Shown here: positions 31,145 to 43,600 of the stretch, piece after piece | Layout: each line of letters starts with the position of its first letter | Numbering within the stretch: the stretch's first letter is position 1 | NCBI GenBank assembly: GCA_019096065.1 | Contig: JAGUCH010000001.1 | Location: 14,136,001 to 14,200,000, forward strand | Reading direction: 5' to 3' | DNA: 64,000 bases | Source of the DNA: Paracyclopina nana | Lineage: Eukaryota; Arthropoda; Copepoda; Cyclopoida; Cyclopettidae | Program-made: the position numbers and the translations under genes | The notes under the pieces: generated by a model | Database searches by the model: none | What the model was told of the DNA's origin: nothing | The model's input: only the letters and a program-made list of their open reading frames with translations

Positions 31145-32550
31145 TAGCTAAAATAATTAAGTACAATTACATGGCAACAGCGGAATATTCCTTCAAATTT
31201 CCCTCGCAACCTTCACGCTCGAAAATCCTTGAAAAAATTATTAAAGGCAGAAAGGGAAGTTTACTAAAAATGGGCAGTATTTAATGTACCTAGATGGCGT
31301 TGACAGCTGTAAATAAGAAGAAACACCTTTGCCCCACTTCCAATAATTCTTTTAGTGGATGGGCTTTCTTTTCGCTACAATTGCCTAGAACCTTCGGCCT
31401 CTGACCTCCAATATTCAATCGGAAGAGCCGAGGACAATGCTAAACTTCAGCAAGGCTCATTCTTAAGTTGAAAGTATGAAGAAGCATTATCGTGCTGCAG
31501 GAAAGCTCCATAAATAATGTCTGGGTTACGAAGCTTTATGAATGGCAAGCAAATTGGAGGTGAAAACTACCCTAAATCACGTGACTGATCCCCTACCCCT
31601 ATCTAAGTTGGCCACGTGACCTCTTTACTTTGAATGGAGGGTGCGTGCGAAAATCTGGTCAAATGAACAAGAGCTGATTTTGAAATGTATTCTCCTAGAT
31701 GGCACCGCTGTAAGGTAGTACTGCTGATACGCATGGCACTTTGAAGGAATAATGGATATAAGTAAACTTTCGAGCCACACGCTAACAGATATTAATTTTG
31801 TTTAACATAAAACAGCCAAAAAACCAACTTATTTTAACTGTGCTATGATTGGTACAAAAAAGGCGGAAAACTTCAATTTAAGCATTTTCACTTTTTTTTA
31901 ACTGTTAGGTATGATTTCCCCCACTAAGTTGCATGAATTTTTAGTATTGTTGGACAATGTGTCAGCAAATTACGAACTGTTATGGAGCGGATTTACACGC
32001 TAGGGCGCGCTGATAACAGAAGCCATCGGCTCTCATACCATACGAAAATGGCCAAAATTACAAAGCTACAGTAAGCAAGTCGAGCTTTTTAAGCATACAG
32101 AATGTGTCAAAAGTGCTTTCAGATTTATGGCTTTATCGAGCAACGTGAATTTCATGTCGTCAACACTCTTTGTAAATAGCAGCAAAATTGATGGTAGTTC
32201 TTGAAAGCTACTTAAACCTTCCAGTTGGTGCATTTGCTGCTCTCTTCAAAGAGTTCAATCAGTGTGATCAGAGCTGGACCTCATTTCAAAATGCATGATT
32301 TACGATGCTGTTGAGTAGAGTAGGACAAATGATGGCAAGAGTCTAAAAGTAGGCTCCTTCTTCTGATGTTGGAGATATTACGATTATGGAATACAAAAAG
32401 CACATATGCCTCCATCTCAATTTGACATAAAATCACTAGAAGAAAATTACGCAGCGGAATAATCCTCAAATGAGTAATATGGCCATAAGCAGTGCTGGCA
32501 TATGCATCTGAAGGCAGAAAATTACTTTCAGACTATCCATTAATTTTCCT
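31145..32550. other. intergenic, nothing recognised
   Basis: I see no gene or repeat that I can support. Confidence 0.5.
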
Positions 32551-32580
32551 GTTAATTATTCACGATCAAATTTTCTTGAA

Positions 32581-33515
32581 ATGATTTTAGCATTAGGAGT
32601 CATACAGCTATCTTCGCTTATGTGCGCGAGGCCGTCCTCAACGGCCTCAGTGGCCGACAAACCAGAAGAGCAAAATTCTCGAAGCAGCAGTATAACCCAG
32701 ATCATCGGAGCGCGAAGAGTATTTATACACCATACAAGAGTAATTGTATTCAGATACTACAGCCGCATCTCTCTTCTCTGCGTGATTTTGCTATTTTCGT
32801 GGCCCTCAATTCCTCTCAGCATGAATCGGTTGTCAAGAAGAGTTATTGCTTCTTCATAGATGCCAAGGATCAATTTCAAGGTAAGGCTGTGGGATTTACT
32901 ACTCGCGCATACCTGCGGTCTTGCAGCATCTTATGACATTGCATTGAGCATTTTTGACGGCCCAGTTGTGCATATATTGTATGGTCTTTTCCACAACTAC
33001 TTTCTCTCAAGCAGTGTGCTTTAGTTTTTGTATAGGCAATCCGGATTTATGAAAGGATGCATGCTGCTGCTGGCATTTTCAAATGTTTGGGATCAGTGGC
33101 ACAAGATATTCAAAGTTGGAAAGAAGGAAGTTGACGCAGAATGTCAGAGCTTACACACACACACTGGTCTAGAATACTTTGATGAAGTACACTGGCCTAT
33201 AGCTACTCTTGGTTTAGCTCGTCAGAGAAGATCCTCAACTCCAGAGTCAATTTAAAATGTCAGCAATTCATACTACTACTCCCAGCTTAATTGAATTTCT
33301 TAGGCAGAAAAGAATGTATTCAAGTAGCAAAAAGTGTAAGCTTCAGCTGACCTCTTTTTGAATTTACAGTCTGGTGTATTTCTGCAGATCTGCCACGACT
33401 GAAAGTGGTTCCACATGTTGTTGGCCCATTTCTAGAACTGACCAACTTGGAGGAAATTGGAAATGCTACAGCTCACATGTATCCGATACATTTATCATTG
33501 CTTCGACCAGTGTAA
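32581..33515 (+). other. unresolved open-frame cluster, possible gene or pseudogene
   Basis: Two frames overlap at 32581-32881. One starts with a signal-like MILALGVIQLSSLMCA; the other is open from about 32553 to a GTAAGG donor after 32881 and reads AIFVALNSSQHESVVKKSY. After a TATAG acceptor, 33037-33255 is open for 73 codons in one frame, while another frame reads IYERMHAAAGIFKCLG, which faintly recalls the AAGIF helix of BRO1 domains. A third segment after CTGCAG (33388-33514) reads LKVVPHVVGPFLELTN. The phases of the obvious splice sites do not join these frames, so I cannot build a protein. It may be a decayed gene or chance. Confidence 0.2.
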
Positions 33516-36500
33516 ATTGTCTCATATCTCCATTTTTCCACTCCAAGTTTCTATACAGAATTTCGACGAAAAACTAGTCAAATTGCTGCTCTTTTTTAAA
33601 AATAAATGTATGTAGAGAAGGCAAAAGAGGGCTCAATCAAAGCTGTCGCCAGAGAGCTCTAGGAAAACGAAAGGAAATCTTGGACCAACAAAAGGAATAG
33701 AAGTCTCTGTCCAATATTCGGTTGCTCAGAATATTTGCATGTTTGAATATCTGCAGAATTATTGACATGGTTAACGGTCCTTTTGGCTAGACCATCTAAG
33801 GCAGCTTGAGTAACTAATAATAAATGAAATAAAGCCCTACATGACGAGGGCCTATTGCGGTCATCTACGACTGGATTTGAACAGTACTGTAGCTGAGCAT
33901 AGCCCAGCTTGGCTTCAAGGTAAACAAACTTCTTATCTTAACGGTAGCATAATGGTGTTTCATTTCACACGGTTCAAGCCATGAAGGCGAGACTTGGCTC
34001 CTGCATTTCATTACTCTTAAATCAGCGCAGAACACATTTTGAGATGTATACTCCAATGACACGTTTTTCACTTTGACATGCCAGAGTTACTGCTCTAACA
34101 TCAAACTTCCTTTGAACTTTAGTTTGTAGAAAAACCAGCAAGGTCAAGAACTTTTTCTGCAATTCTGGAAAATGACGCAGAATGTACCAAAGTCCATAAA
34201 ATTGAACTATTTTTTCCCCGTTCCTCGCACAAAACACCGAGAATTGTCCAAGAAATTATGTGTCTGGGCAGAAAAAACCAGTGAAAGGTCCTTTTGATGC
34301 TTTTCACCCCTTACATCGTTGTTGGAGCAAATCTCCTGCTTTCACTTTTACTTTGGGAGCCAAAAACCGCAAGGTATTTTATGTTTATGTCAGATCCCCT
34401 CCTTATACTTTTGTTCTTCTTCCTCCAAATCTAGGAGGAAGAGAAGAGGAGGACCACTTGAATTATTTTTGCTTAGACCGAGTGTACTGCTCTACGTACG
34501 CGTGTTCTCGTGCGAGAAATGTCCCTTGGGAAGAAAAGTCATGGCTGCTTTCTAAATTGCCCAGATAGAACTTTTTTATTTGTACTTTGCGCTATGCCAG
34601 AAGTAGCGCTGAATCGAATGACTACAGGGTGGCGATGCAATTGATTTAGAAAGCCTCTGGGAGAAATGTTACTTATCAAGAGATCTGAAGCTGAGTTTGC
34701 ATGTTAGGTGGAAAAAGAAGCTTTTTCTGCCCAAAAAATACCCTGAGCCACCCTATGCACATGTTCATAGCAGTGCAGAGGAATTTTGTCGTTTTGTTGA
34801 TAAAGATCTGTTCACAGAGTGATGTGACACCATTCTTATCAAAAGTGACTCATATAGCGTTTCCGAGCTATTGATATTTCTCGAGTCATTGAATTGCTTT
34901 CTAAAATGACAACATATACACCAGAAGCAATTCTAACAACTAAGTACCAGGAGTTTTCTGTGGAAAACTAGCTGCTAAACATAATAACTCAGCACCTTGG
35001 ATTAAGGAGCCATTAACAATGCTCTTGGAAGCAGCAATTAAGAGCAATGAATTCTAAAAGGAGTTGTCCTACTCAAGTAATTAGCCCGCCAAAATCCGTA
35101 GGGAAATGTACAAGAAAGTCGCGAGACTTGCGATGCTATTCACAGAGAAAAATTCGGGCCTTTTGTGGTACTCCACTTTGGGCCATTTAAATAAATCAAA
35201 ACTAAGCTTGTGGCCAATGTCCGAAATGGAGAAAAAGTTTGGTGGGGGAGCTATAATCTATTAGAATGTGCACCAAATAGCCCCAAAATGTCGGATAGAT
35301 TTTCTCTTTTATTCTGGTCATGAAGGGTCGCAATCAAAGTTCATATTGTACCCCGTTTTACTACAACTCTTACCAAGTTAGTGCTACAATGATTCAGCAA
35401 ATCCTTTATTTCTTTGTACTGCTTGACAGATTTTCTGAGGTGGAAAAAGCCGAGCGAAAAGGCCGGAATTCTTGGAAAACCACGCACAGGGTATTATTTT
35501 TATGAGAGGAAGAAAAGAAACAATTATCATAGGCCCCAGATGTGGTAAAAGGCCTGTTTCACAAGCAGGGGGGAAAAACCTGCGGTTGTCTGACGTGCAT
35601 ATTTTATGGGACAAATTCAAAGGAACAAGTCAGCATTTAAGAGCGCCATCTATTGCCGTAAATGGCCTGAGGTCTGCCAAAAAAGGTTGAAGACCAAACT
35701 TCTTGGCGTTGGCAGAAAAAAAGAAAGCCCAGCCCCAACAAAATACAAAAGTGAGTAACATATTTTGTCAAGTTGCCAGAACATGGCTCGTAAACTAGGT
35801 CTGATCTGGTGTGTGGTGGTGGTTGCTTGGGAGCAAAAATAAGCAATATGATATCGGAGATCAGCTCTGTTCTGCATGTCCAATATAGTAAGAAAAGAAG
35901 CTGACTCGACAAACGTTTCGCACACGGGTGTCGTCGCATTACTACATGCGTGATTCAATAATCATATTCTCCTCTAGATTGATCTGTAAGCAAACTATCC
36001 ATGAAAGTAGCCCCAAAAGGGGGATGATGATATACAACAATTTTGGACACTCTGATAATAATACACACAATTAAAGACAACAATCACATCTTTTAAAAGG
36101 GAATCTGAAGTACAAAAAAACTCACATTTTTTAGCTAAATTTTTGGTGCCCATGGCAAAACAAACATCTGGCAGGAATTTTTTTCGGGGGGTGCTATATC
36201 GACTTTTTTCTGCTTTCGCAGTTAGATAATGCCATAAAAAACCAAATTCGGAATTACAACAAGCAAACTCGACAATATATTAGCCATCTGTTTTCAGAGC
36301 AAGAAAAAGGTCCACACACAATAAGAGACCTTGGCAGTAAAAGCGAATGGACCATATTCTAATGTTCCTACCATTTTGAGAATTCCAGTAGAGCTTGGCA
36401 CAGCTTAGGTTTTTCTGCTTTCAAACCGCATTTTTTCATGATGTGTGACGATAATCCGGAATACGCAACTAAAATCATTTACTGTTTACATGCAACGCAA

Positions 36501-39500
36501 AACAGGGAGAGCATGACATTAGAGACATGTACTAAAAAGAGAAAAGCCAGTAACTCCTGAAGAAAAAGTAAGATGAAAAATTACTTATTTCTGCTCCTTG
36601 ACATTCGATTTTTGATAGCTTCATATCAAGAAAGCTGCAAATAGAAAGGTTTTTTGTCTTGGCTTTAGCAGTGGAACTAATAGGTCTGTCGGCAGTGGGA
36701 GGTGCATGCTCAATTACTCAGGAAAACAATAACACCCCCGCGTGTGCATTTATGATCAGAACGTGCGAAACTATCTCCAATTTATGACAAAGCAACAAAA
36801 GGATTATCTATTGCAACGAGAGCTAGGACAAGGTAGCTCACATAATAAACTATAGTAGAATAAACTAACTACCAGACTAACACGTGAGCCATGAATCATG
36901 GCAAAATTGCTTTTTCGCACAGAGGTACGAAACTTGGACAAAAAATCCCCGTCCTTTCACTGAAATGTTGGAAAGTCTGAAGAAGGGCGGTTTTTTTCAA
37001 GATTTTAAAACTTTATAGGAGCTGAACCTCATGGTAAAAGCATCTCCTTCCTTCATGGTTCATCGAGGTTAGATTTATGGCCTTCTTGGCCTATTTTAAA
37101 GCGTACGCAAGTCGGCCTTGGGCATTAATTGATCGAATTCTTGAGCCAGGTCCAAAACGGTTAAACTTTTGACACATCCACGAAAGCCAAATAGCTCTAG
37201 ATTTTTGCCTTTTATGTTTGAGGTTGTGTGATTTAATAGTAGCAACATTTCGCTTCAGGTTTACGGGGATTGTTTGCTTTGCTCTGCGCACTAATCATTC
37301 TCATCATCAGCCATCAGATTAATCATTATGGAAGCATGGTGAATATGTTTCCTTGAATATTTTGAATAACATGAATAATATTAGGCCCTATAACATTCAA
37401 CCTTTGCTTTTGGGGCCTAGAACATTTATCTCGCAGCACTTGACAAATTGGACATCTGTCTTATTCAATGTGCGCAGACAATCCAAAAATGATCAATTTT
37501 GCAATTATTAATTTGCCTCCGCTCCATTAATATCAGTCGTGGAAGAAAAGTGGAGGTGAAAAATGATTATCTTCCAGTTTAGTTGCCACTTTAAAGTAGA
37601 AAATAGCTGAGTTGGGCACTTTTGGGTTCCCAAGCTCACAGAATAAATTGTGGTGAGGAAGGCAGGACCCAATATTATTTGGAAAAGCTCCTTTTTTGGG
37701 TTGCATGCAGAATGCTCCAATCTATTTTGTGCTTTTAACACAGACCAATTTTTGCTAGGGAAAGTCTCAATTGGGGGATCTCCTGGTGCAGTATAAAATA
37801 TTGCTACCAATTTATTATTGGCTGAATATCCCCAATAAAGAGCTGAGAAAGCAACAACAACAATAAGTAAAGTATTTTTCTTTATCCATATCTCTGCTGG
37901 CTAGCTTACTGACCCTTGCTTCAAAGTATTTGTGTCATCTAGTTATCCCAGCTTTGCCCACCTTTCAGTCCTGTTTTTTAGCAAAGTTAATGTTTGTCGC
38001 AGCAATAGTTAAGGCCCACTCAAGTCTCAGCTTTTGAGTAGGTCTGCTGATTAAGCACTTTAGAAGAAGTTTAAGCTTTTTTCAGCCCACTTTCGAATAT
38101 AACTTTGTTCATAGTATCAAGAGCTGCTTTCGAGAGATTTCTTTTTCTGCTTCATCACTATATTTTATTTTATTTTGCGCTTGTCACCTTCCAGTACTAT
38201 GATTACACGTAGTATATTTTCTCTTTTGGTACGCTAAGCCCACTACAGGCTTTATGCTCTGTCAAATGTGTCCTTCTATTTTTTTGCTCTCTCCATGGTT
38301 TTTGTCCTTTCAATGGCCCAGTAGTTCTCGAGATAAAGCTATCTTAATAATGAATACTACAGCTCTTTTTGTTGGCTATTACGTCAGCTTAGCAGGCAAT
38401 TCATTTCAGACACGATCCTATTGAATTATTCACCTTCAGTCCTTACACAAAATTCAAGGATTCTTTAAAAATCGAGCGATACCTTATCTCATATGAATGT
38501 AGGTTTTTGCAATGTTTTGTCCATTTTGAGCCCAAATGATGGCGTGTTTATGAACCTACATAGTACATTGCTTTGTTGTAAGGCCTTGGTGTAAGCGTAT
38601 GTATTGTACATTAAATACAATGGTAGACAGGGGAATTTATGCTGTAACAGCATTCAAAATAGGATTTGGCGACCCAAATTCACGCAGAAAACCACAAGGG
38701 TGTTCCTTATTCTAAATAATGTTACACTTGATGGTTATGAAGCTGCAATTTTGCACGCCCGGTCGGTTCACTAAAAAAATAATGATCTTTGAGGCCTTTG
38801 AAGAGGAAATCTAATTGGTAGCCTGTTTTTTCCTCTTGTGGTCGTCGTCGAGAGAAATGGCCAAGATTTCTCATTTCTGTCCTCATAATTCTTTGATGGT
38901 GAAGACAAGACAGAAAATGCGCCTTTATGGCGAAAATTGCTGAAAAGGAGCGATAAAAAGCGCCAGTGCAAAACTCATTGAGCATGACGATTTTCACCAA
39001 ACTCTGCTGTTTTTTCCCACTCACAAAGCCTATTGAGAAACGCTGCTGCTACAGTATATAGTGTACTAGGGAAGATGGCATAAAAAAAGAGGTGCGATAT
39101 GTAATTATACTTTTTCTCCAGAAGTTAGCACATTTAGTGCTTCACCTTCAAAGAAGTTTCTCCTTTGTTGTTTTTCTCCTACACTTTTCTGATGCATCAT
39201 CATGTGGGTGGAAAAAAGGACACACAAACTCCCCCAAAAATCACACAAGATTCTGATTCTATCTATTTTTATTAGTCTGGCTGGTGGTGCAAACCCCTCG
39301 TCTTTTTTTACAGCCAGCTGAGCTTTTTCATGTTCCACCCCTCATTTATGGCATAACATTTTCATCTCCAGAAATCAGAGACTTGCTTAAAGCCATTTTG
39401 GAATTATGAAGCTACGTAAGAAAAAGAAAATCTGCTCACAAGGCAAAAGTGCATTTGAAACTGACGCGGGTTCAAATTCAACAGTTTTTTGGCTGTCAGT

Positions 39501-40637
39501 CTTTCAAGTCTAGAGCCTGAATGGACAGAAGAATGAAAGGCCAAAAACGAGGCTGCTGGCATCTGCTGCTACTTCCTGCACGTGGTGGGCAATGCAAGTT
39601 ACAGCAGAAAAGTCCCTCCTTGTGAGACAAATGGCCAGGCCTTAAAGTGACACATTATATTTTTTGCTTTCATTTCCCCTTCTTCTTCTTCTTCTTTATC
39701 CGGTATGAAAATGAAGAAGAAGACAAATAGTTTGCTTTAGGACTTCCAGAAAGCTAGCTAACATTTCACCATAAGCAAGCATTTCCTGTCATTCGTAGCC
39801 TTCGAGGCAAATTCATGCATATCAGTAGTGCGGGTTTTTTTCGATGTCCTAAACAGAAAGATGCTCTCGGGATGCTTCATGCTTGCTTGCCTACTAACCA
39901 AAGAGTTGGTAAACTGAAATTGACACGTGGTTTTAAAGACCTGCTAGACATGTTTTTATCACTCTGCAGCTTCCGGCTTTTTGTGAGAGCTGAGAAACTT
40001 TTGCTGTTGTGAAGTAAACGAAGAAAATGGTTATTGGATTTGTGGTACACTGGCCGGCAATCGTCGATTTCACAAGACAAAAAAGGGCCACACCGCCGAC
40101 CAAAAAATAAACGATTTTCCTCACCATCATCAGCTGCTGCTGCAGCAGCAACTGCAACAGCATTTGTTTTCATTAATAATGTTCTGCTTTCATTTATGGT
40201 GAACTAGGTGTCAATTAGTAAATTGCCAGCTTTCAATTAAGCAAATGGGCTCGTGTTAAAGGCAAGGCCTCGGAAAAAAGGGAGGCCTTTTAAAAAGTTC
40301 TGAAAAAAACAGTACATTTGTGATATTTTTTCATCCGGCCAAAGTAAAGATTGATCGAGTTGCTCAGACAGGCCTCCATTTTTCCAGCAAAACATGAAAC
40401 AAGTGACAATGTCAAACTTCTTTTTACGTACGGCCAAAATACCAATTTGTTAATGCCAATCGCAGCATCTCTTTTTCTCCTGATCTCCCCACTGTGATAT
40501 GTGCCAGTAGTAGAACATATGACAGCTTGACTCCTTTTTTTGTAATTTTCTCTGCTGCTATAGTTTGCACATTTCCCACTGTGCGACAGGCTTAAAAGGT
40601 TATTGCTTCTACATGCCAATCTTTTCTCTCTTTACAG
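33516..40637. other. long non-coding stretch upstream of neuroligin
   Basis: I see no supported coding exon in these 7.1 kb. It contains short simple-sequence runs, such as CTT repeats near 39680 and a CTGCTGCTGCAGCAGCA run near 40132. Because the first coding exon of neuroligin starts directly after a splice acceptor, the neuroligin promoter and at least one 5' untranslated exon must lie somewhere upstream, probably here. Confidence 0.5.
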
Positions 40638-43600
40638 ATGATATTTATAACTCCCCAGCTTCTGTTTGCGGCTGCAGTGATCCTCCAAGGATTACACTTC
40701 ACCACACCTCAGGCTCAATTCGATTTAAGAGGACAGGTATGGAATTCACAATAAAAACCTGCGACACAGAGGGGGGAAAGCGCCCTTGAAAGCCCACAAA
40801 CGAACAGGGGTGCCTCCAAGGTCGCTTGATCCTCAGCTTTGGCACTTTGATCTAGAAAATTGGAAATCAAACCAACAGTATTCTTTTCCATTCAGGTCAA
40901 AAGTCGTGTAGTGCACACCAAATATGGAAGAGTTCAAGGTTTTGGGGCCAGGGTGGGACGTGATGCCCAGCAACAACGATATGTGGAAATTTTCCTCGGA
41001 ATCCCCTATGCAAGTCCACCGGTTGGAAACTACAGGTAGGCCTTACAAACTTTTATGTTCTATCCCATGCTGCCACTGAAAGTTGTAGTGGCAGCCAGAT
41101 TTGACTCAAAACCACGTTACGAGCTGAATGGCAACTTTTGGTCAAAAAAGAGCTTTCATTCCAATAGCTTTTTTGGATGAGCTCGAGAAAGCTCGAGACG
41201 AAGTGCATTGGCTTGAGAGAGGATATAGACACATCTCAGTAAACAATGAATTTCTGCCACTCGGAATGCAGAGATTTTAGTTATGTACTCCTCATAGCTT
41301 ACCTTTGAAAATTGAGAAAGACGCAACTGCCAGCGAACTTTGAATTTGAATTGATTACTTTTCTTATTGTCGCTGCCTTTGTACTTATCAATTGAGGAGC
41401 GTTCAATCATTTTTTGCTTACTTTGCCAATAATTGCATTTAGCCATCAACGTTGCTATTATTACGTCGACCTGTCAATAATGGCTTTTCTATTATGTGAA
41501 AAATACATTTTCATGCCTCCAGCAATGCCATAAAAATAATCTTCTAGGCGCAGCGGCAACGACGATTCCCCTATTAGTTCATTTATTTGCTCAAAAGCGT
41601 GTGGGCACGAAGAGCAATACATTCACAGCAAACTGTAATGAATGTATTGTTGTTGTGCCAACTAAACAAAGGCCTTAATAACTCATGTTTCTCACCCAAA
41701 GAAAATCATAATACTAGATTGACTCTAGCAGCCTTAATGAAGGGCTTTTTGCCCTTGTATGTTGCCATTATCTCCCAGTTGTGGGGCCACTTTCTTTTTG
41801 TGCAGCACATTAGTACCAACTAGGCGCAGCAGTGAATGAAAGTAAGTTAGTCCACTATTTGTGCCCCTCATTAGCAATCAGTTCGCGTTAGAAGTGCACA
41901 GAAATGCACAATTGTTCTACTAGTAGTAGTGGAAGAGCTTTCAATGCTCAGGCTGAAAGAGGCCAATAATGTAAATGTACTAACATTAGTCTGTGTCCCA
42001 ATTGACTGAAAAAGGATCAGTATCCCCCAATCAGCCGCAAAAAGTTTCTACTTTCCCAGCAAACACTCAGGGTTCAAACTTCCTGGGGAAAGCGTTCATT
42101 CTTTAGGGTCTACTAAAAAGACGAGTTCTTTTCATGAATTTTGGTCACTGATTGATCCAAAGGCCTTTTGACCTTCTCCTGAATATACCCGAGGCATAAT
42201 GTGAAGTATACATAGGTTATTCCCAACAAGATCCATACTTACCATCCTCCCAAAAGTTAGGCTTACAATCATGATGATGAGCGATTAGGCCACATTGCTG
42301 TTGTGAATGATCATCTTGAGTGAGATGAGATGAATGTCCCGTCTCAAAGCCAGCAAGGCCATCGCCAAGGCGGCCTTTATTGTTGAGCCTTCTTAATGGA
42401 AGACATTACCAAGCTCCCTTTTTATACCATTTTAGGGGTATCTTAAACCCTCTTTCCTCGGTAGCCTCCGTAGACCTCTTTTATGTTAAATGACCTAAAA
42501 CGATAACAAATAAATTAAAATTAGACAGAAATTACGAGGAGTCTCACTTACTTGTACCAAAAATGACAGAGGCCGAAAGCTCTTGAATTTCACGGAAACT
42601 AGCAATAAACTTGCAAGATCATTAGACCTACTAAAAATCCAGAAAAACGTGCAACGGTGCAAGACTTCAAAGAGCTTAAAAGCACGAGCGATCATTTACT
42701 GTTTTGACCGTTGATTAGGGCTGAAATCCGTCCACCTCTTTTTAAGACTGAAACGTACGCAAAAAAGCCGCATGCATTCTGCGCGTCCGCCAAAACTAAT
42801 TGAATGCTGTGAATTCAAAAACTTAGAAAATATACTTTTAATTAAAATAATTAAAACTTTTTTGATGTAGCTTGTCGATTTCCATTTTTTAATTATTAAC
42901 GTTGATTTTCTTTCTCGTCTGGTAGCGCTTGCGTTTGTTTATCACGTTCCACGCTGCCTGACAGCTGTCGTCAGCCTGGGCTGGATGCAAGTTAGCAACA
43001 GCAGAACGTCGAGACGTAACTCATTTTTGGCGAGAATTGAGGCTTATTGAGACTTTCAAGTTTCGACATCCAAGAGTGAACTTTACTAAGAATCAACGAC
43101 ATCTTGAGCTTCTCAAGTTTAAGTGGCTTAATAACCGCAACAACGTAAGACCCTTTTTTATTTAGCCCTTAAGAGCAAGGAACCGCTGGTTTTCTGTCGC
43201 GAATAAGCTCGATAAAAACTGAACTTGTTCGGAATATGTAGATGTGGCAATTTGCAAAAGTTTTATGCAAAAAGACATGGCAGCGTATGCTGTAGGGTGC
43301 CTTGAATTTTTCGCGACTCCTCCAGGAAAATTGGTTTCATTCGTATTAAGAGTGAGAATCCCATAGCATTGAAGAATGAGTCTAGTGGCTCCGACAGCTT
43401 TTCAAAAATCTTATGGACCATCTTGAGGGGCTACCCCTAGATACTCACTGTACCAAAGGGTTTAGCCCTTGGACCCCTGGGAGGGGAGATACACGCCCCC
43501 AAAGTTTGGAGACATTCTTATGTAGTAAAACTTTGGACCCCCCTGGTGGCCACATGAGGCAACTTTTATCAACCCATTTTTTGTGCATTGTTATATCCCC

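Noticed and set aside
34260-34568. 102-codon plus-strand frame
   Set aside because: No domain, no splice partner and overlapping frames of similar length on both strands.
39679-39697. CTT run as a CRISPR-like or regulatory array
   Set aside because: It is a short imperfect microsatellite in a eukaryotic sequence. No CRISPR array exists in this window.
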